From positions 145,389 to 209,388 of the forward strand of contig DASXVX010000032.1 of the NCBI GenBank assembly GCA_036504075.1: a DNA stretch of 64,000 nt. The letters run 5' to 3'. This DNA comes from DASXVX01 sp036504075. GTDB taxonomy: Bacteria; Bacillota; Sulfobacillia; Symbiobacteriales; Symbiobacteriaceae. The notes under the pieces were generated by a model. The model was not told the DNA's origin. It did no database searches and worked only from the letters and a program-made list of their open reading frames with translations. The position numbers and the translations under genes are program-made. Positions 24,090-33,413 of this stretch are shown piece after piece. Within the stretch, counting starts at the first letter, position 1. The number at the start of each line of letters is the position of its first letter.

Positions 24090-26696
24090 ATGCGCCGCAG
24101 CGCACTGCTGCTCGTCCCGGTCCTGCTCCTGACGATGGCATGCAATCCTGCCAGCCCCGGCCCGTCCGCCGAGTCTGCCCGCCAGGCGGCGGGTTCGGGC
24201 GGAGAACTGTTTGCGTTCCTGCCCACCGCCGGGAGTGGCGGCGAGGTCATCAGCGCGGCCGCCTGGCTGGAGCAGCCGGCCGGGAAGGACGGCCCCGTCC
24301 GGGTCGCAGACGGCCACTTCGTTACCGGCGCCGGGAAGCAGATCCGTTTCTTCGGCACAAACCTGGCCTTCGACGGCAACTTTCCGGAGAAGTCCAAGGC
24401 CGATGAACTGGCGGACACCCTGGCCCGCCTGGGCTTTAACATGGTGCGGCTGCATCATATGGACACCAGTGCCGCGCCCCGGGGACTCTGGCTGCCGGGC
24501 AAGGTGGCGCCGCGCCGGTTTGACGAGACGGCCCTGGACCGCCTGGATTACCTGGTCAGCCGGCTGGCCGCCCGGGGCATCTATGTGGACCTGAACCTGC
24601 ACGTCGGCCGGGCGCTCACTGCCGAGGAGGGCTTTCCGGAGCAGCCGCGCCCCAAGTACGACAAGGGAATCTCGCTTTTTGACCCGGCGATGATCGAGGC
24701 CCACCGGGCATTCGCCCGCACGCTGCTCGGCCACGTCAACCCTTACACGGGCCGGCGCTACGCCGCCGACCCGGCGGTGGCTGTCGTGGAAATTACCAAC
24801 GAGAACGGCCTCGTGCAGTCCTTCTGGGCCGAAGACCTGGACAACCTCCCGGCCCGTTACGCCGGGGAACTGCAGGCCCAGTGGAACGGCTGGCTGCGAG
24901 GCCGCTACGGCACCACCGCTGCCCTGAAGGAGGCCTGGGGCGGGCGCAGCGTCCCCGCAGCCGCTGCCGGCGCCGACCTGCAGGCCGGCTCCTGGACGCT
25001 GGAGCAGAGCCCGGGCGGCAGCGCCCGGTTCGAACCGGGCGACCCGTTGGTCGTCACCGTGGCCGACCCGGGCAGCAAAGCCTGGGGGTTCCAGTCGGTC
25101 CGGCCGCTGGCGGGCGTGCAGGCGGGACAGCTGATCGAAGTGATCCTGCGAGCCCGCGCCGACGGTCCCCGCAAGGTGCGGGTGAACGTCATGCAGGCCG
25201 AGGAACCGTGGGGTAATCTCGGCCTTAACCGGGAACTCAACCTGAGCAAGGACTGGCAGGAGTTCCGCCTGCGTGCAGGCGTGAGTGACACCGGCGGCAG
25301 GAAAGTCCGGCTCACCCTGAGTAACCTCCGGGAGTCGGGCGCCCGCTACGAGTTCAGCCACATCGCCGTGCGGACGATTCTGCCGTTCTGGTTGGCGCAG
25401 GGGGTCAGCCTGGAACAGGGGAGCGTGCCCGTGCCCCGCCGGAGCGAGTGGTCCATCTACCCTGCGCCCCTGCAGAGGGACTTCATGCGGTTCCTGCAGG
25501 AGCGGGAGACGACGTACTACGCGGACATGGTGCGCTTTCTCAAGCAAGACCTGGCAACTGTCCATCCCGTCACGGGCAGCCAGATGAACTATAGCATCGG
25601 CCCCGTACAAGCCGGTCTGGATTACGTGGACAACCACGCGTACTGGGAGCACCCGTCCTTTCCCGGCCAGCCCTGGGATCCGCGGAACTGGTACATCGGC
25701 AACCACGCGATGGTGAACGCCCCCGGCGGCGGCACCCTGGGGCGGCTCGGGCTCTACCGGGCTGCGGGCAAGCCCTATACCGTCTCCGAATACAACCACC
25801 CGGCGCCCAACACGTTCGCTGCCGAGGGCTTCATTCTGGCGGGGGCCTACGGGTCCTTCCAGGATTGGGACGGGCTGCTCTACTTCGCGTTCAGTCACAA
25901 CAGCGACTATCAGCCGGGAAAGCTGGACACTTTTTTCGACCTGAAGGCTCACCCGACCAAACTGGTGACCATGCCCGCCGCCGCCGCCCTGTTCCTGCGG
26001 GGCGATGTGCAGCCCGGCCGGGAAGCCCTGCGGTTCGGCGTGGACGCCGCCGGCGTGACGGCGGGACTGACCAGGAGCGGGCCGTCCGGCGTGTCCGCCG
26101 CGGAGGCGGGGGCGGCTCCGGAACTGGTGCTGACCCGGCGGCTGGCAGTGGACTACGGGGGTTCCGGCGGCGGGGCCGCGCCGCCGAACCCGGCCGGGCC
26201 GGTCTACCAGAGCGACACCGGCGAATTGCGCTGGGACCGGAGCGATCCGGCCAGGGCGTTCGCCACCGTCGTCACGCCCCGCTCCAAGGCGGCGACCGGC
26301 TTCGTGGCAGGCCGGACGGTGGCCCTGGGGGATGTGACGCTCCAGGTGGGGACGACCAGGCAAGACTGGGCGACCGTCACCCTGACCGACATGCTGCCCG
26401 GCCGCCTGCTGATCACGGCCACAGGCTACGTGGAGAACCAGGGCATGCAACTCCGGACCCTGGAGGCGGGCCGGGTGACAGTCGGGGACCAGTGGGGGTC
26501 CGGCCCGCCTATGGTCGAGGGGGTAACCGCCGAGATTCGCCTCCCGCCGCCGCCGTCCCGGGTCCGGGCCTGGGCACTGGACGCTGCCGGCCGGCGGGGC
26601 GCCGCCCTGCCGGTGGTTGCCGACGGGCAGGGCAGCCGGCTCTGTTTGGGTCCCAACTACAAGACGCTCTGGTACGAGGTCGCAATCCAGCCATGA
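24090..26696 (+). CDS. Large secreted lipoprotein, glycoside hydrolase clan A-like
   Basis: An 868-residue protein. Residues 1-20 form a lipoprotein signal ending LTMAC, so it is anchored outside the membrane. A TIM-barrel glycosidase-like domain follows (IRFFGTNLAFDG, GFNMVRLHHMD, the acid/base Glu in VEITNENG near residue 237 and a likely nucleophile Glu in YTVSEYNHP near 566). The barrel is interrupted at about residues 300-440 by a beta-sandwich resembling a carbohydrate-binding module (GSWTLEQSPGGSARF to RYEFSHIAVRTI). The C-terminal part looks like another beta domain. ATG 24090 was chosen for GGGAGG and for the signal peptide. Substrate is unknown. Confidence 0.78.
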   Translation: MRRSALLLVPVLLLTMACNPASPGPSAESARQAAGSGGELFAFLPTAGSGGEVISAAAWLEQPAGKDGPVRVADGHFVTGAGKQIRFFGTNLAFDGNFPEKSKADELADTLARLGFNMVRLHHMDTSAAPRGLWLPGKVAPRRFDETALDRLDYLVSRLAARGIYVDLNLHVGRALTAEEGFPEQPRPKYDKGISLFDPAMIEAHRAFARTLLGHVNPYTGRRYAADPAVAVVEITNENGLVQSFWAEDLDNLPARYAGELQAQWNGWLRGRYGTTAALKEAWGGRSVPAAAAGADLQAGSWTLEQSPGGSARFEPGDPLVVTVADPGSKAWGFQSVRPLAGVQAGQLIEVILRARADGPRKVRVNVMQAEEPWGNLGLNRELNLSKDWQEFRLRAGVSDTGGRKVRLTLSNLRESGARYEFSHIAVRTILPFWLAQGVSLEQGSVPVPRRSEWSIYPAPLQRDFMRFLQERETTYYADMVRFLKQDLATVHPVTGSQMNYSIGPVQAGLDYVDNHAYWEHPSFPGQPWDPRNWYIGNHAMVNAPGGGTLGRLGLYRAAGKPYTVSEYNHPAPNTFAAEGFILAGAYGSFQDWDGLLYFAFSHNSDYQPGKLDTFFDLKAHPTKLVTMPAAAALFLRGDVQPGREALRFGVDAAGVTAGLTRSGPSGVSAAEAGAAPELVLTRRLAVDYGGSGGGAAPPNPAGPVYQSDTGELRWDRSDPARAFATVVTPRSKAATGFVAGRTVALGDVTLQVGTTRQDWATVTLTDMLPGRLLITATGYVENQGMQLRTLEAGRVTVGDQWGSGPPMVEGVTAEIRLPPPPSRVRAWALDAAGRRGAALPVVADGQGSRLCLGPNYKTLWYEVAIQP

Positions 26697-26703
26697 CACG
26701 AGC

Positions 26704-26733
26704 AGAACCCGACGCCTTCCGGCGCCGGGTTCT
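26704..26733 (+). terminator. Terminator after the lipoprotein gene
   Basis: Stem AGAACCCG / CGGGTTCT (26704-26711 with 26726-26733) continues into CGCC/GGCG with a TTCC loop, and begins 7 nt after the stop. The region from here to 26983 holds no gene and presumably the promoter of the second molybdenum hydroxylase operon. Confidence 0.7.
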
Positions 26734-26989
26734 GGTTGCTCACTTGTTCTTTGACCGCATGTTTCGCAGCACCGGAGCCGCCTCCAGCGGGTCTACTTTC
26801 CCCCGCTTGCGCATGAAATGCATGAACGGCAGTGCCCCGCGCTCCGCTTAACGTATGAGAACTCGCCATGTGCCATCAAATTGGTACATTTCAGGCAGGA
26901 AATACTTCGCTGCTGTTAAATATTACGGTGACAATACAGTGTGGCTTCAAACCAGTTGATTTTGTCTGCAGGAAAGGGAGGTCGTGCCC

Positions 26990-27856
26990 GTGTTTCTGCG
27001 ACTGAAAGCATATCACCGGCCCCGGGACCTGGGGGAGGCACTCTCGCTGCTGTCTGCGCCCCGAACCCGCCTTTTGGCAGGCGGGACGGCCGTCGTCGGA
27101 CCGGTCGACGATGAGACGGAGACCGTCATAGACCTGAGCGGGCTGGGCCTGGCCTACATCCGGCCGGACGGCCCCGCCGTGGCCCTGGGGGCCATGACCA
27201 CGCTGGCCGGTGTGCTGGAAAGCCCCGCCCTCCAGCAAGCCGGCGCCGGGATTCTGAGCCAGGCCGTGCTGCACACCGGCCCGACCACCCTGCTCAACCG
27301 GGCGACCATCGGCGGGGCGCTCGCCCGGCCGGATCGGGCGGGCGAACTGGTTGCCGCCCTCCTGGCGCTGGATGGACGCATCCTGACACGCCGGCTGGGC
27401 GTCGGCGGCTCCGTCGTCCGTGAGGGCATGGAGCTGGGCGCATTCCTGCATCACCGCCCCGAGGTGCTCCGGACGGCCATCATCGAAGAGGTGCAAATCC
27501 CCACGGCCCCGGTCTCGGCGGCCCTTGAGCGGGTGGCCCGCACCCCCCGGGACGAGGCCACGGTCTCCGTGGCTGCCGTGGTTCAGTACCAGGATGACCG
27601 CTGCCACACAGCCCGGATCGCCGCAACCGGACTCTCCTCCCAGCCAGAGCGGCTGAAGGCCGTCGAGGCCCTGCTGGAGGGCGTCCCCCTGACCGATGAG
27701 CAGATTATTCGGGCCGCCACGGCAGCCGGTCAGACCATGGAACCGCCCGACGACTTCCGCGGCGGCACCGACTACCGGCGCCACCTGGCCGGCGTGCTGG
27801 TGCGCCGGGCCCTGGAGAAGGCCCGGGAACTCGCCCTGGCCGGGCGAAAGGAGTGA
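26990..27856 (+). CDS. FAD-binding subunit of a molybdenum hydroxylase (YgfM-like)
   Basis: A 288-residue protein of the CO-dehydrogenase flavoprotein family, matching YgfM in size and position before an XdhD-like gene. The first FAD motif is recognisable (RLLAGGTAVVG). The second is altered (ATIGGALARPDRAGE instead of TLGGN...SPAGD), so FAD binding may differ from that of the classical subunit. GTG 26990 has GGGAGG at 8-nt spacing. GTG 26984 is only 2 nt from it and less likely. Its stop overlaps the next gene's possible upstream start. Confidence 0.82.
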   Translation: MFLRLKAYHRPRDLGEALSLLSAPRTRLLAGGTAVVGPVDDETETVIDLSGLGLAYIRPDGPAVALGAMTTLAGVLESPALQQAGAGILSQAVLHTGPTTLLNRATIGGALARPDRAGELVAALLALDGRILTRRLGVGGSVVREGMELGAFLHHRPEVLRTAIIEEVQIPTAPVSAALERVARTPRDEATVSVAAVVQYQDDRCHTARIAATGLSSQPERLKAVEALLEGVPLTDEQIIRAATAAGQTMEPPDDFRGGTDYRRHLAGVLVRRALEKARELALAGRKE

Positions 27857-27861
27857 AGAAT

Positions 27862-30675
27862 GTGCAGATTCAGCTAACCATCAACGGCGAGCGCAAAACG
27901 CTGGAAGTGACGCCGGGGACCACCTTGCTGGCAGCCCTCCGGGGCGAAGGCTATCACGGCGTCAAGCACGGGTGCGACACGGGCGAGTGCGGCGCCTGCA
28001 CGGTGATTCTGAACGGTGAGCCGGTCACCAGCTGCAACCTGCTGGCCGTACAGGCCGACGGCGCGACCGTCGAAACGGTGGAAGGGCTGGAGCAGAACGG
28101 CCGCCTGCATGCGCTCCAGGAACGGTTTGCGGCCAACGGGGCCGTGCAGTGCGGCTTCTGCACGCCCGGCATGCTCATGGTTGCCAAGGCGCTGCTCGAC
28201 AAAAACCCGAATCCCACCGAAGCGGAGGTCCGCACGGCCCTCGCCGGCACCATGTGCCGCTGCACGGGCTACGTGAAGCCGGTGGCGGCGGTGCTCCAGG
28301 CAGCGGCTGACCTTGCTGGAGCGGAATCAGAAGCGCACCACGAAGCACAGGCCGCGGCACAAGCGGGCTACAAGGTGGTCGGCCATTCCGTCCGCAAAGT
28401 GGATGCGTCCAAGCTGGTCACCGGCAAGGCGACGTTCGTGGATGATATCGAACTGCGGGGCATGCTCCACGCCCGGCTGCTCATGAGTCCCCACGCCCAC
28501 GCCCGCATCCGCCGGATCGACGCGACCCGCGCCCGAGCCCTGCCCGGCGTCCACTGCGTCCTCACGCACGAAGATGTCCCGCGGGTCACCTTCACCACCG
28601 CCGGCCAGTCGTGGCCGGAGCCGTCGCCCCACGACAGCCGGAGCCTGGACGACAAGGTCCGGTTCGTGGGCGACCGGGTGGCGGCGGTGGCGGCAGAAAC
28701 GCCGGAAATCGCCGAACAGGCCCTGCGGCTAATCGAGGTAGACTACGAGATTCTGCCGGCGATTTTTGATCCCGAGGCGGCGCTGGCGCCCGGTGCGCCC
28801 ATCATTCACGACGAGAAAGACTGCGACGGCATCGGCGGGTACGATGCGGCAAAAAACGTGGCCGCTTCGATCGAGGTCGGCGTCGGCGACATGGCCCGGG
28901 GCTTCGCCGAGGCCGACGTGGTCCTGGAGCGGACCTACCGGGTGCCGCAGGTGCAGCAGACGCCCATTGAGACGCACATCGCCATCGCCTGGCTGGACGA
29001 GGACAGCCGGCTGGTCATGCGCACGTCCACCCAGGTGCCATTCCATGTGCGGCGGATCATCGCCCCGGTGCTGGGCCTGCGGCCCGGCCAAATCCGGGTC
29101 ATCAAGCCACGCATCGGCGGCGGCTTCGGGGTCAAGCAGGAGATTCTCATCGAGGATATCGTCGGGCACCTGGCCCTGCGCACCCACCGCCCGGTCCGGC
29201 TGGAACTCTCCCGGGAGGAGGAGTTTATGGCCTCCCGCTCCCGCCACCCGCAAATCATCCGCATGAAGATGGGCGTCAAGCGCGACGGCACGCTCACGGC
29301 CAACGAAATGGTCCTGGTCGCCAACACGGGCGGCTACGGCAGCCACGCCCTTACGGTCCAGACCAACACGGGCTCCAAGGCGCTGCCGATCTATCGCTGC
29401 CCGAATATCCACTTCAAGGCGACCACGGTCTACACCAACCTGCCCCCGGCCGGCGCATTCCGCGGCTACGGCGGCCCGCAGGGCTTCTTCGCCCTGGAGA
29501 GCCACATGGACGAACTGGCCGGCGCCATCGGCATGGACCCGCTGGCGTTCCGGCTCAAGAACTGCCTGCAGACCGGCGACACCAACCCCCTGGCCAAAGC
29601 CCTGGGCGAAGGCCGGGAAGGGTTCGAGCAAAAGATCGAGTCCTGCGGCCTGCCCGAGTGCGCCGAGTTCGGCCGCCAGGCGATCGGCTGGGACGAGCGG
29701 CAGGCGACGGCTCCAACCGAAGGCCCCAAGCGCCGTGGCCTCGGCGTGGCGTTTGCCATGCACGGCACGGCCATCCCCGGCCTCGACATGGGCGCCGCCA
29801 GCCTCAAAATGAACGACGACGGCACTTTTAACCTCCTGGTCGGCGCGACGGACCTGGGCACCGGCGCCGACACCGTGCTCGCCCAGATGGCGGCCGAGGT
29901 GCTGGGGTGCGAGGTGTCGGACATCATCATCTACTCTTCCGACACCGACTTCACCCCGTTCGACGTGGGCGCTTACGCCTCATCGACCACGTACATCTCC
30001 GGCGGAGCGGTCGTGAAGGCCGCCGAAGACGTGGCCGGCCAAATCCGGGAAGTCGCCGCCCGGATGCTGGAGGCCGCCCCCGAGGAACTGGACCTCCGGG
30101 ACCGTAAGGTCTTTGCGCCGGGCGGCCGGAGCGTTACCCTCGGCGATGTCGCCCTCAACTCCCTGCACGTGGTCGACCAGAAGCAAATCATGGCCGTGGC
30201 CTCCAAAATTTCCTACGACTCGCCGCCGCCGTTTGCCGTCACCTTTGCCGAGGTGGAGGTGGACACCGAGACCGGGCAGGTGGACGTGAAGAAGCTGGTC
30301 ATGGCGGTCGACGCCGGCCAGATCGTCAACCCGGCCACCGCCATGGGCCAGGTCGAAGGCGGCATGGTTCAGGCGTTGGGCTACGCCGTCGCCGAGGAGA
30401 TGCGCTACGACGATGCCGGCCGCATGTGGGGTCCGAACTTCCGGGATTACCGGGTCATTCTCGCCGACGAGACGCCGGAGATCGTGGCGCACCTGGTGCA
30501 CACCAACGACCCCTTCGGACCCTTCGGCGTAAAGGCGCTGGCCGAAATCCCGTTGGATGGCGTCGCCCCGGCGGTGGCCAACGCGGTCTTCGCCGCCACC
30601 GGCGTGCGGGTCGCCGAAATCCCCCTGACCCCCGAGCGGGTCTGGCGGGCGCTGGCGGGCAAGGAGAAGGAGTGA
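27862..30675 (+). CDS. xdhD: Fused Fe-S/molybdopterin hydroxylase (XdhD-like)
   Basis: A 937-residue fusion. Residues 1-155 are the [2Fe-2S] part (HGCDTGECGACTV, QCGFCTPGM, MCRCTGY). A linker of about 20 residues rich in Ala, Glu and Gln follows, then the Mo subunit with IGGGFGVKQE, GAFRGYGGPQG, GATDLGTGADTVLAQ and the catalytic Glu near residue 895 in GVKALAEIPLDG. The same fusion is seen in E. coli XdhD, whose true substrate among purine-like heterocycles is unsettled. GTG 27862 has AAAGGAG at 8 nt. GTG 27853 overlaps the previous stop (GTGA) and is an alternative. It is followed at 6 nt by a deaminase-type amidohydrolase. Confidence 0.9.
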   Translation: MQIQLTINGERKTLEVTPGTTLLAALRGEGYHGVKHGCDTGECGACTVILNGEPVTSCNLLAVQADGATVETVEGLEQNGRLHALQERFAANGAVQCGFCTPGMLMVAKALLDKNPNPTEAEVRTALAGTMCRCTGYVKPVAAVLQAAADLAGAESEAHHEAQAAAQAGYKVVGHSVRKVDASKLVTGKATFVDDIELRGMLHARLLMSPHAHARIRRIDATRARALPGVHCVLTHEDVPRVTFTTAGQSWPEPSPHDSRSLDDKVRFVGDRVAAVAAETPEIAEQALRLIEVDYEILPAIFDPEAALAPGAPIIHDEKDCDGIGGYDAAKNVAASIEVGVGDMARGFAEADVVLERTYRVPQVQQTPIETHIAIAWLDEDSRLVMRTSTQVPFHVRRIIAPVLGLRPGQIRVIKPRIGGGFGVKQEILIEDIVGHLALRTHRPVRLELSREEEFMASRSRHPQIIRMKMGVKRDGTLTANEMVLVANTGGYGSHALTVQTNTGSKALPIYRCPNIHFKATTVYTNLPPAGAFRGYGGPQGFFALESHMDELAGAIGMDPLAFRLKNCLQTGDTNPLAKALGEGREGFEQKIESCGLPECAEFGRQAIGWDERQATAPTEGPKRRGLGVAFAMHGTAIPGLDMGAASLKMNDDGTFNLLVGATDLGTGADTVLAQMAAEVLGCEVSDIIIYSSDTDFTPFDVGAYASSTTYISGGAVVKAAEDVAGQIREVAARMLEAAPEELDLRDRKVFAPGGRSVTLGDVALNSLHVVDQKQIMAVASKISYDSPPPFAVTFAEVEVDTETGQVDVKKLVMAVDAGQIVNPATAMGQVEGGMVQALGYAVAEEMRYDDAGRMWGPNFRDYRVILADETPEIVAHLVHTNDPFGPFGVKALAEIPLDGVAPAVANAVFAATGVRVAEIPLTPERVWRALAGKEKE

Positions 30676-30681
30676 CAGTCC

Positions 30682-32052
30682 ATGTCAACAATGCTGATTA
30701 AAAACGCCCGGAGCGTCATCACCATGGATGACCGGCGGACCCGGATTCCCGGCGGCTCCATCTACATCGACGGGCCGGAAATCAAGGCGGTGGGTGTAAA
30801 CCTGCCCCAGAAAACAGCCGATGTGGTGATCGACGCCCGGGACAAGGTCGTCTTCCCCGGCATGGTTAACACCCACCACCACTTGAACCAGGTGCTCACC
30901 CGCAACGTCCCCCACGCCCAGGACCTGGAGCTGTTCGACTGGTTGTTGACGCTCTACGAGGTCTGGAAGCACATCCGGCCCGGCGACCTGCATGCCGGTG
31001 CCCAGGCCGGCCTGGGCGAACTGCTCAAAACCGGCTGCACCACCGCCGCCGATCACTTCTACGCCTTCCCGCGCGACAGCCAGGAGTTGCTGGACGAGGA
31101 GATTCAAGCGGCCCGGGAACTGGGCATCCGGTTCCACCCGACCCGGGGCTCCATGTCGCGGGGCAAGTCCAAAGGCGGACTGCCGCCCGATGAACTCTGC
31201 CAGGACGAAGAAGCGATCCTCCGGGACACCCGGTCGGCGATCGAAAAACACCACGACGCCCGGCGGTTCAGCATGGTCCGGGTCGGCGTGGCGCCCTGCT
31301 CGCCGTTCTCCGTGACCACGGACCTGATGAAGCAGTCGGCCGACCTCGCCCGCTCCTACGGTGTGCGGTTGCACACCCACCTGGCCGAAACAGTCGACGA
31401 AGAGCGCTTCTGCCTGGAGATGTACGGCCGGCGGCCCATGGAGTACATGGAGGAAACAGGCTGGATCGGCCCGGACGTCTGGTACGCCCACGGCATCCAC
31501 TTCAGCGACGACGAGATCACACGCATCGGGGCCGCCCGGTCCGGCGTGGCCCACTGCCCGGTCTCGAACATGAAGCTTTCCTCCGGCATCTGCAAGGTGC
31601 CGAAGTTGCTCGCCGCAGGTGCCCCCGTGGGCCTGGGCGTCGACGGCTCCGCCAGCGCCGACAGCTCAAATATGCTGTTCGAACTCCGGACCGGCTACCT
31701 GCTGCACAAACTCGCCCACGGGGCGAAAGCGCTCACGGCGGACGACATGCTCTGGCTGGCCACCCGGGGCGGGGCAGCCGTGCTGGGCCGGGACGACATC
31801 GGCAGCCTGGAGCCCGGCAAGGCGGCCGACATCGTCATGGTCGACGTCCGCCAGGTGGGCTACGCGGGCGCCATGCACGACGACGTGGGCATGCTGGTCA
31901 TGACCGGCTCCACCCAGGTGGTGGACACGGTGGTGGTGAACGGCCGCATCGTGGTCCAGGAAGGGCGGCTTATGAACGTCAACGAAGCGGCGGTCATTCA
32001 GCGGGCCAACGAAGCCAGCGCCCGGATGCTGTCTGACTCCGGGGTGCGGTAA
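30682..32052 (+). CDS. 8-oxoguanine deaminase-like amidohydrolase (AtzB family)
   Basis: A 456-residue member of the ATZ/TRZ amidohydrolases. Metal and catalytic motifs: VVFPGMVNTHHHLNQVLTRN, TAADHFYAFP, LHTHLAETVDE, WYAHGIHF and GLGVDGSASADSS. The HHHLNQ start and GVDGSASAD are typical of 8-oxoguanine deaminase and hydroxyatrazine-hydrolase relatives, which convert 8-oxoguanine to urate. That role fits an operon with a molybdenum hydroxylase. AAGGAG precedes ATG 30682 at 10-nt spacing. Guanine deaminase is the main alternative. Confidence 0.85.
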   Translation: MSTMLIKNARSVITMDDRRTRIPGGSIYIDGPEIKAVGVNLPQKTADVVIDARDKVVFPGMVNTHHHLNQVLTRNVPHAQDLELFDWLLTLYEVWKHIRPGDLHAGAQAGLGELLKTGCTTAADHFYAFPRDSQELLDEEIQAARELGIRFHPTRGSMSRGKSKGGLPPDELCQDEEAILRDTRSAIEKHHDARRFSMVRVGVAPCSPFSVTTDLMKQSADLARSYGVRLHTHLAETVDEERFCLEMYGRRPMEYMEETGWIGPDVWYAHGIHFSDDEITRIGAARSGVAHCPVSNMKLSSGICKVPKLLAAGAPVGLGVDGSASADSSNMLFELRTGYLLHKLAHGAKALTADDMLWLATRGGAAVLGRDDIGSLEPGKAADIVMVDVRQVGYAGAMHDDVGMLVMTGSTQVVDTVVVNGRIVVQEGRLMNVNEAAVIQRANEASARMLSDSGVR

Positions 32053-32067
32053 CCGCATGAAGTGAGT

Positions 32068-32100
32068 CCCGGTCTCCCGGTGCGGAGACCGGGGCTTTCT
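32068..32100 (+). terminator. Terminator of the XdhD-like operon
   Basis: Stem CCCGGTCTCC / GGAGACCGGG (32068-32077 with 32084-32093), followed by GCTTTCT. Confidence 0.85.
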
Positions 32101-32197
32101 CTGTCCCAGCGTAAATGACGACGAACCGTTGCTGTGCCGGGAGCACCTTTGTACGATCGAAATAAAGCGTAAATCAACACGATGGGGGTCTCTGGTT

Positions 32198-33268
32198 ATG
32201 CGACGGCTTATTGCATTCCTGTTGACGGTATTGCTGGCATCCTGTGCCCTCCCGGCCCTCGCCCGGGCGACGGCACCGACGGTATTGGTGGACGGAAAGG
32301 CGGTGGACGCCGAGGGCACCGTCTGGGTGAACGGCGTCCGGCTGATTCCGGTCAAGGCGGTGGTGGAAGCGCTGGGCGGGCAAATGACCTGGGACGCCGA
32401 CACCTTCACGGCCCTGGTCACGGTGGGCGACCTGACCATTCAACTGCGGGTGGGCACGCTGGAGGCGATCGTGAACGGCGAGCGGGTCGTGCTGTTCGCC
32501 CCGGTGGTCCTGAAGGATGGCGAACTCTACGTTCCCGCCGGGTTCCTGCTGGCCACCTTCGGGAATCGGCTGGCGGTCACCGACCCGCTGCTGATGAACG
32601 CCATCGCCCTGAACCTGCTGGACCCCGCCCGGCAGGCGACGCTGCGCAACTATGACTTCACGTTTGACCAACACGTCGAGGTACAGTTTCAGGACCAAAT
32701 GATCCCGTTCGATGCCCACGCCCGGCTGCGAATCCGGGACAAGGAAGCGATCCAGATTATGGACCTGGGTGTCTCCGGGCGGCCGGGCACGGCGATTTCC
32801 GTCGTGCGCGCCGGCGGCGTGGTCACCAACACCGGCAGCGGCTGGCAGCGGAGCGCGATCCCGGCCATGAATCTGCCGGCACTGGGCCTGAAAACCCGAG
32901 ACGGACTCTACCCGTACATCCGGGAAGCCCACCTCGGGGAGACCCGGCTGGGCGAAGGCCAGCTCCAGCAGGACGTGGTCATTACGTTCGACGGGTCCGC
33001 CCTGCAGCCGCTCATGGAAGCCCTGGCGAAAGCCGTGCTGCCCGCAGCGGCCGGCCTCAAGCTCACGCCCACCTGGGACCAGGTGACGGCCACCTACACC
33101 ATCGATCTGGTGGCGGGCTACGTCGTCCGGCAGGTAATCGACGCCTCCGCCAACGTGACCGCCGCCGGCGGCCCGTTCCAGCAGAACTTCCGGCTCCGGC
33201 TCCATCAGGTCACGACGTTCACGCCGAACAACGACGAAATCGTCTGGCCGGCGGACTTGCCGATGTAG
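32198..33268 (+). CDS. Secreted stalk-domain (copper amine oxidase N-like) protein
   Basis: A 356-residue exported protein. The signal peptide MRRLIAFLLTVLLASCALPA has a Cys and an AxA-type end, so it may be cleaved by either signal peptidase. Residues 30-125 form a stalk domain of the copper-amine-oxidase N-terminal type (WVNGVRLIPVKAVVEALGG, KDGELYVPAGFLLATFG). The remaining 230 residues are beta-rich and unassigned. ATG 32198 follows a G-rich site. The next gene is a paralogue with the same layout, so the pair arose by duplication. A role at the cell surface is inferred from the domain. Confidence 0.75.
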   Translation: MRRLIAFLLTVLLASCALPALARATAPTVLVDGKAVDAEGTVWVNGVRLIPVKAVVEALGGQMTWDADTFTALVTVGDLTIQLRVGTLEAIVNGERVVLFAPVVLKDGELYVPAGFLLATFGNRLAVTDPLLMNAIALNLLDPARQATLRNYDFTFDQHVEVQFQDQMIPFDAHARLRIRDKEAIQIMDLGVSGRPGTAISVVRAGGVVTNTGSGWQRSAIPAMNLPALGLKTRDGLYPYIREAHLGETRLGEGQLQQDVVITFDGSALQPLMEALAKAVLPAAAGLKLTPTWDQVTATYTIDLVAGYVVRQVIDASANVTAAGGPFQQNFRLRLHQVTTFTPNNDEIVWPADLPM

Positions 33269-33283
33269 TCCCGAAGTCGCCGT

Positions 33284-33315
33284 GCCCCCGGACCCCTTCT
33301 ATCGGGGCCGGGGGC
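33284..33315 (+). terminator. Terminator between the two stalk-protein genes
   Basis: Stem GCCCCCGG-a-CCCC with GGGG-c-CGGGGGC (33284-33296 with 33304-33315) and a 7-nt loop. It separates the paralogues into two transcription units. Confidence 0.75.
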
Positions 33316-33349
33316 GTGTCGCGGTCAGGGGGGCTTTCAGAAGTCCCAA

Positions 33350-33378
33350 TTGACCAATTATATAAGTCTGAGTACTAT
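33350..33378 (+). promoter_or_regulatory. Sigma-A type promoter of the second stalk-protein gene
   Basis: TTGACC (33350-33355), 17-nt AT-rich spacer, TACTAT (33373-33378). It lies 35 bp before the start codon. Confidence 0.75.
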
Positions 33379-33413
33379 TAACATACCTGAAGATCATATT
33401 GTGGAGGTCAGTC

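Noticed and set aside
24030..26699. An 889-codon open frame on the minus strand
   Set aside because: It is the antisense shadow of the glycosidase-like lipoprotein. It has low-complexity composition and no recognisable domain or signal.
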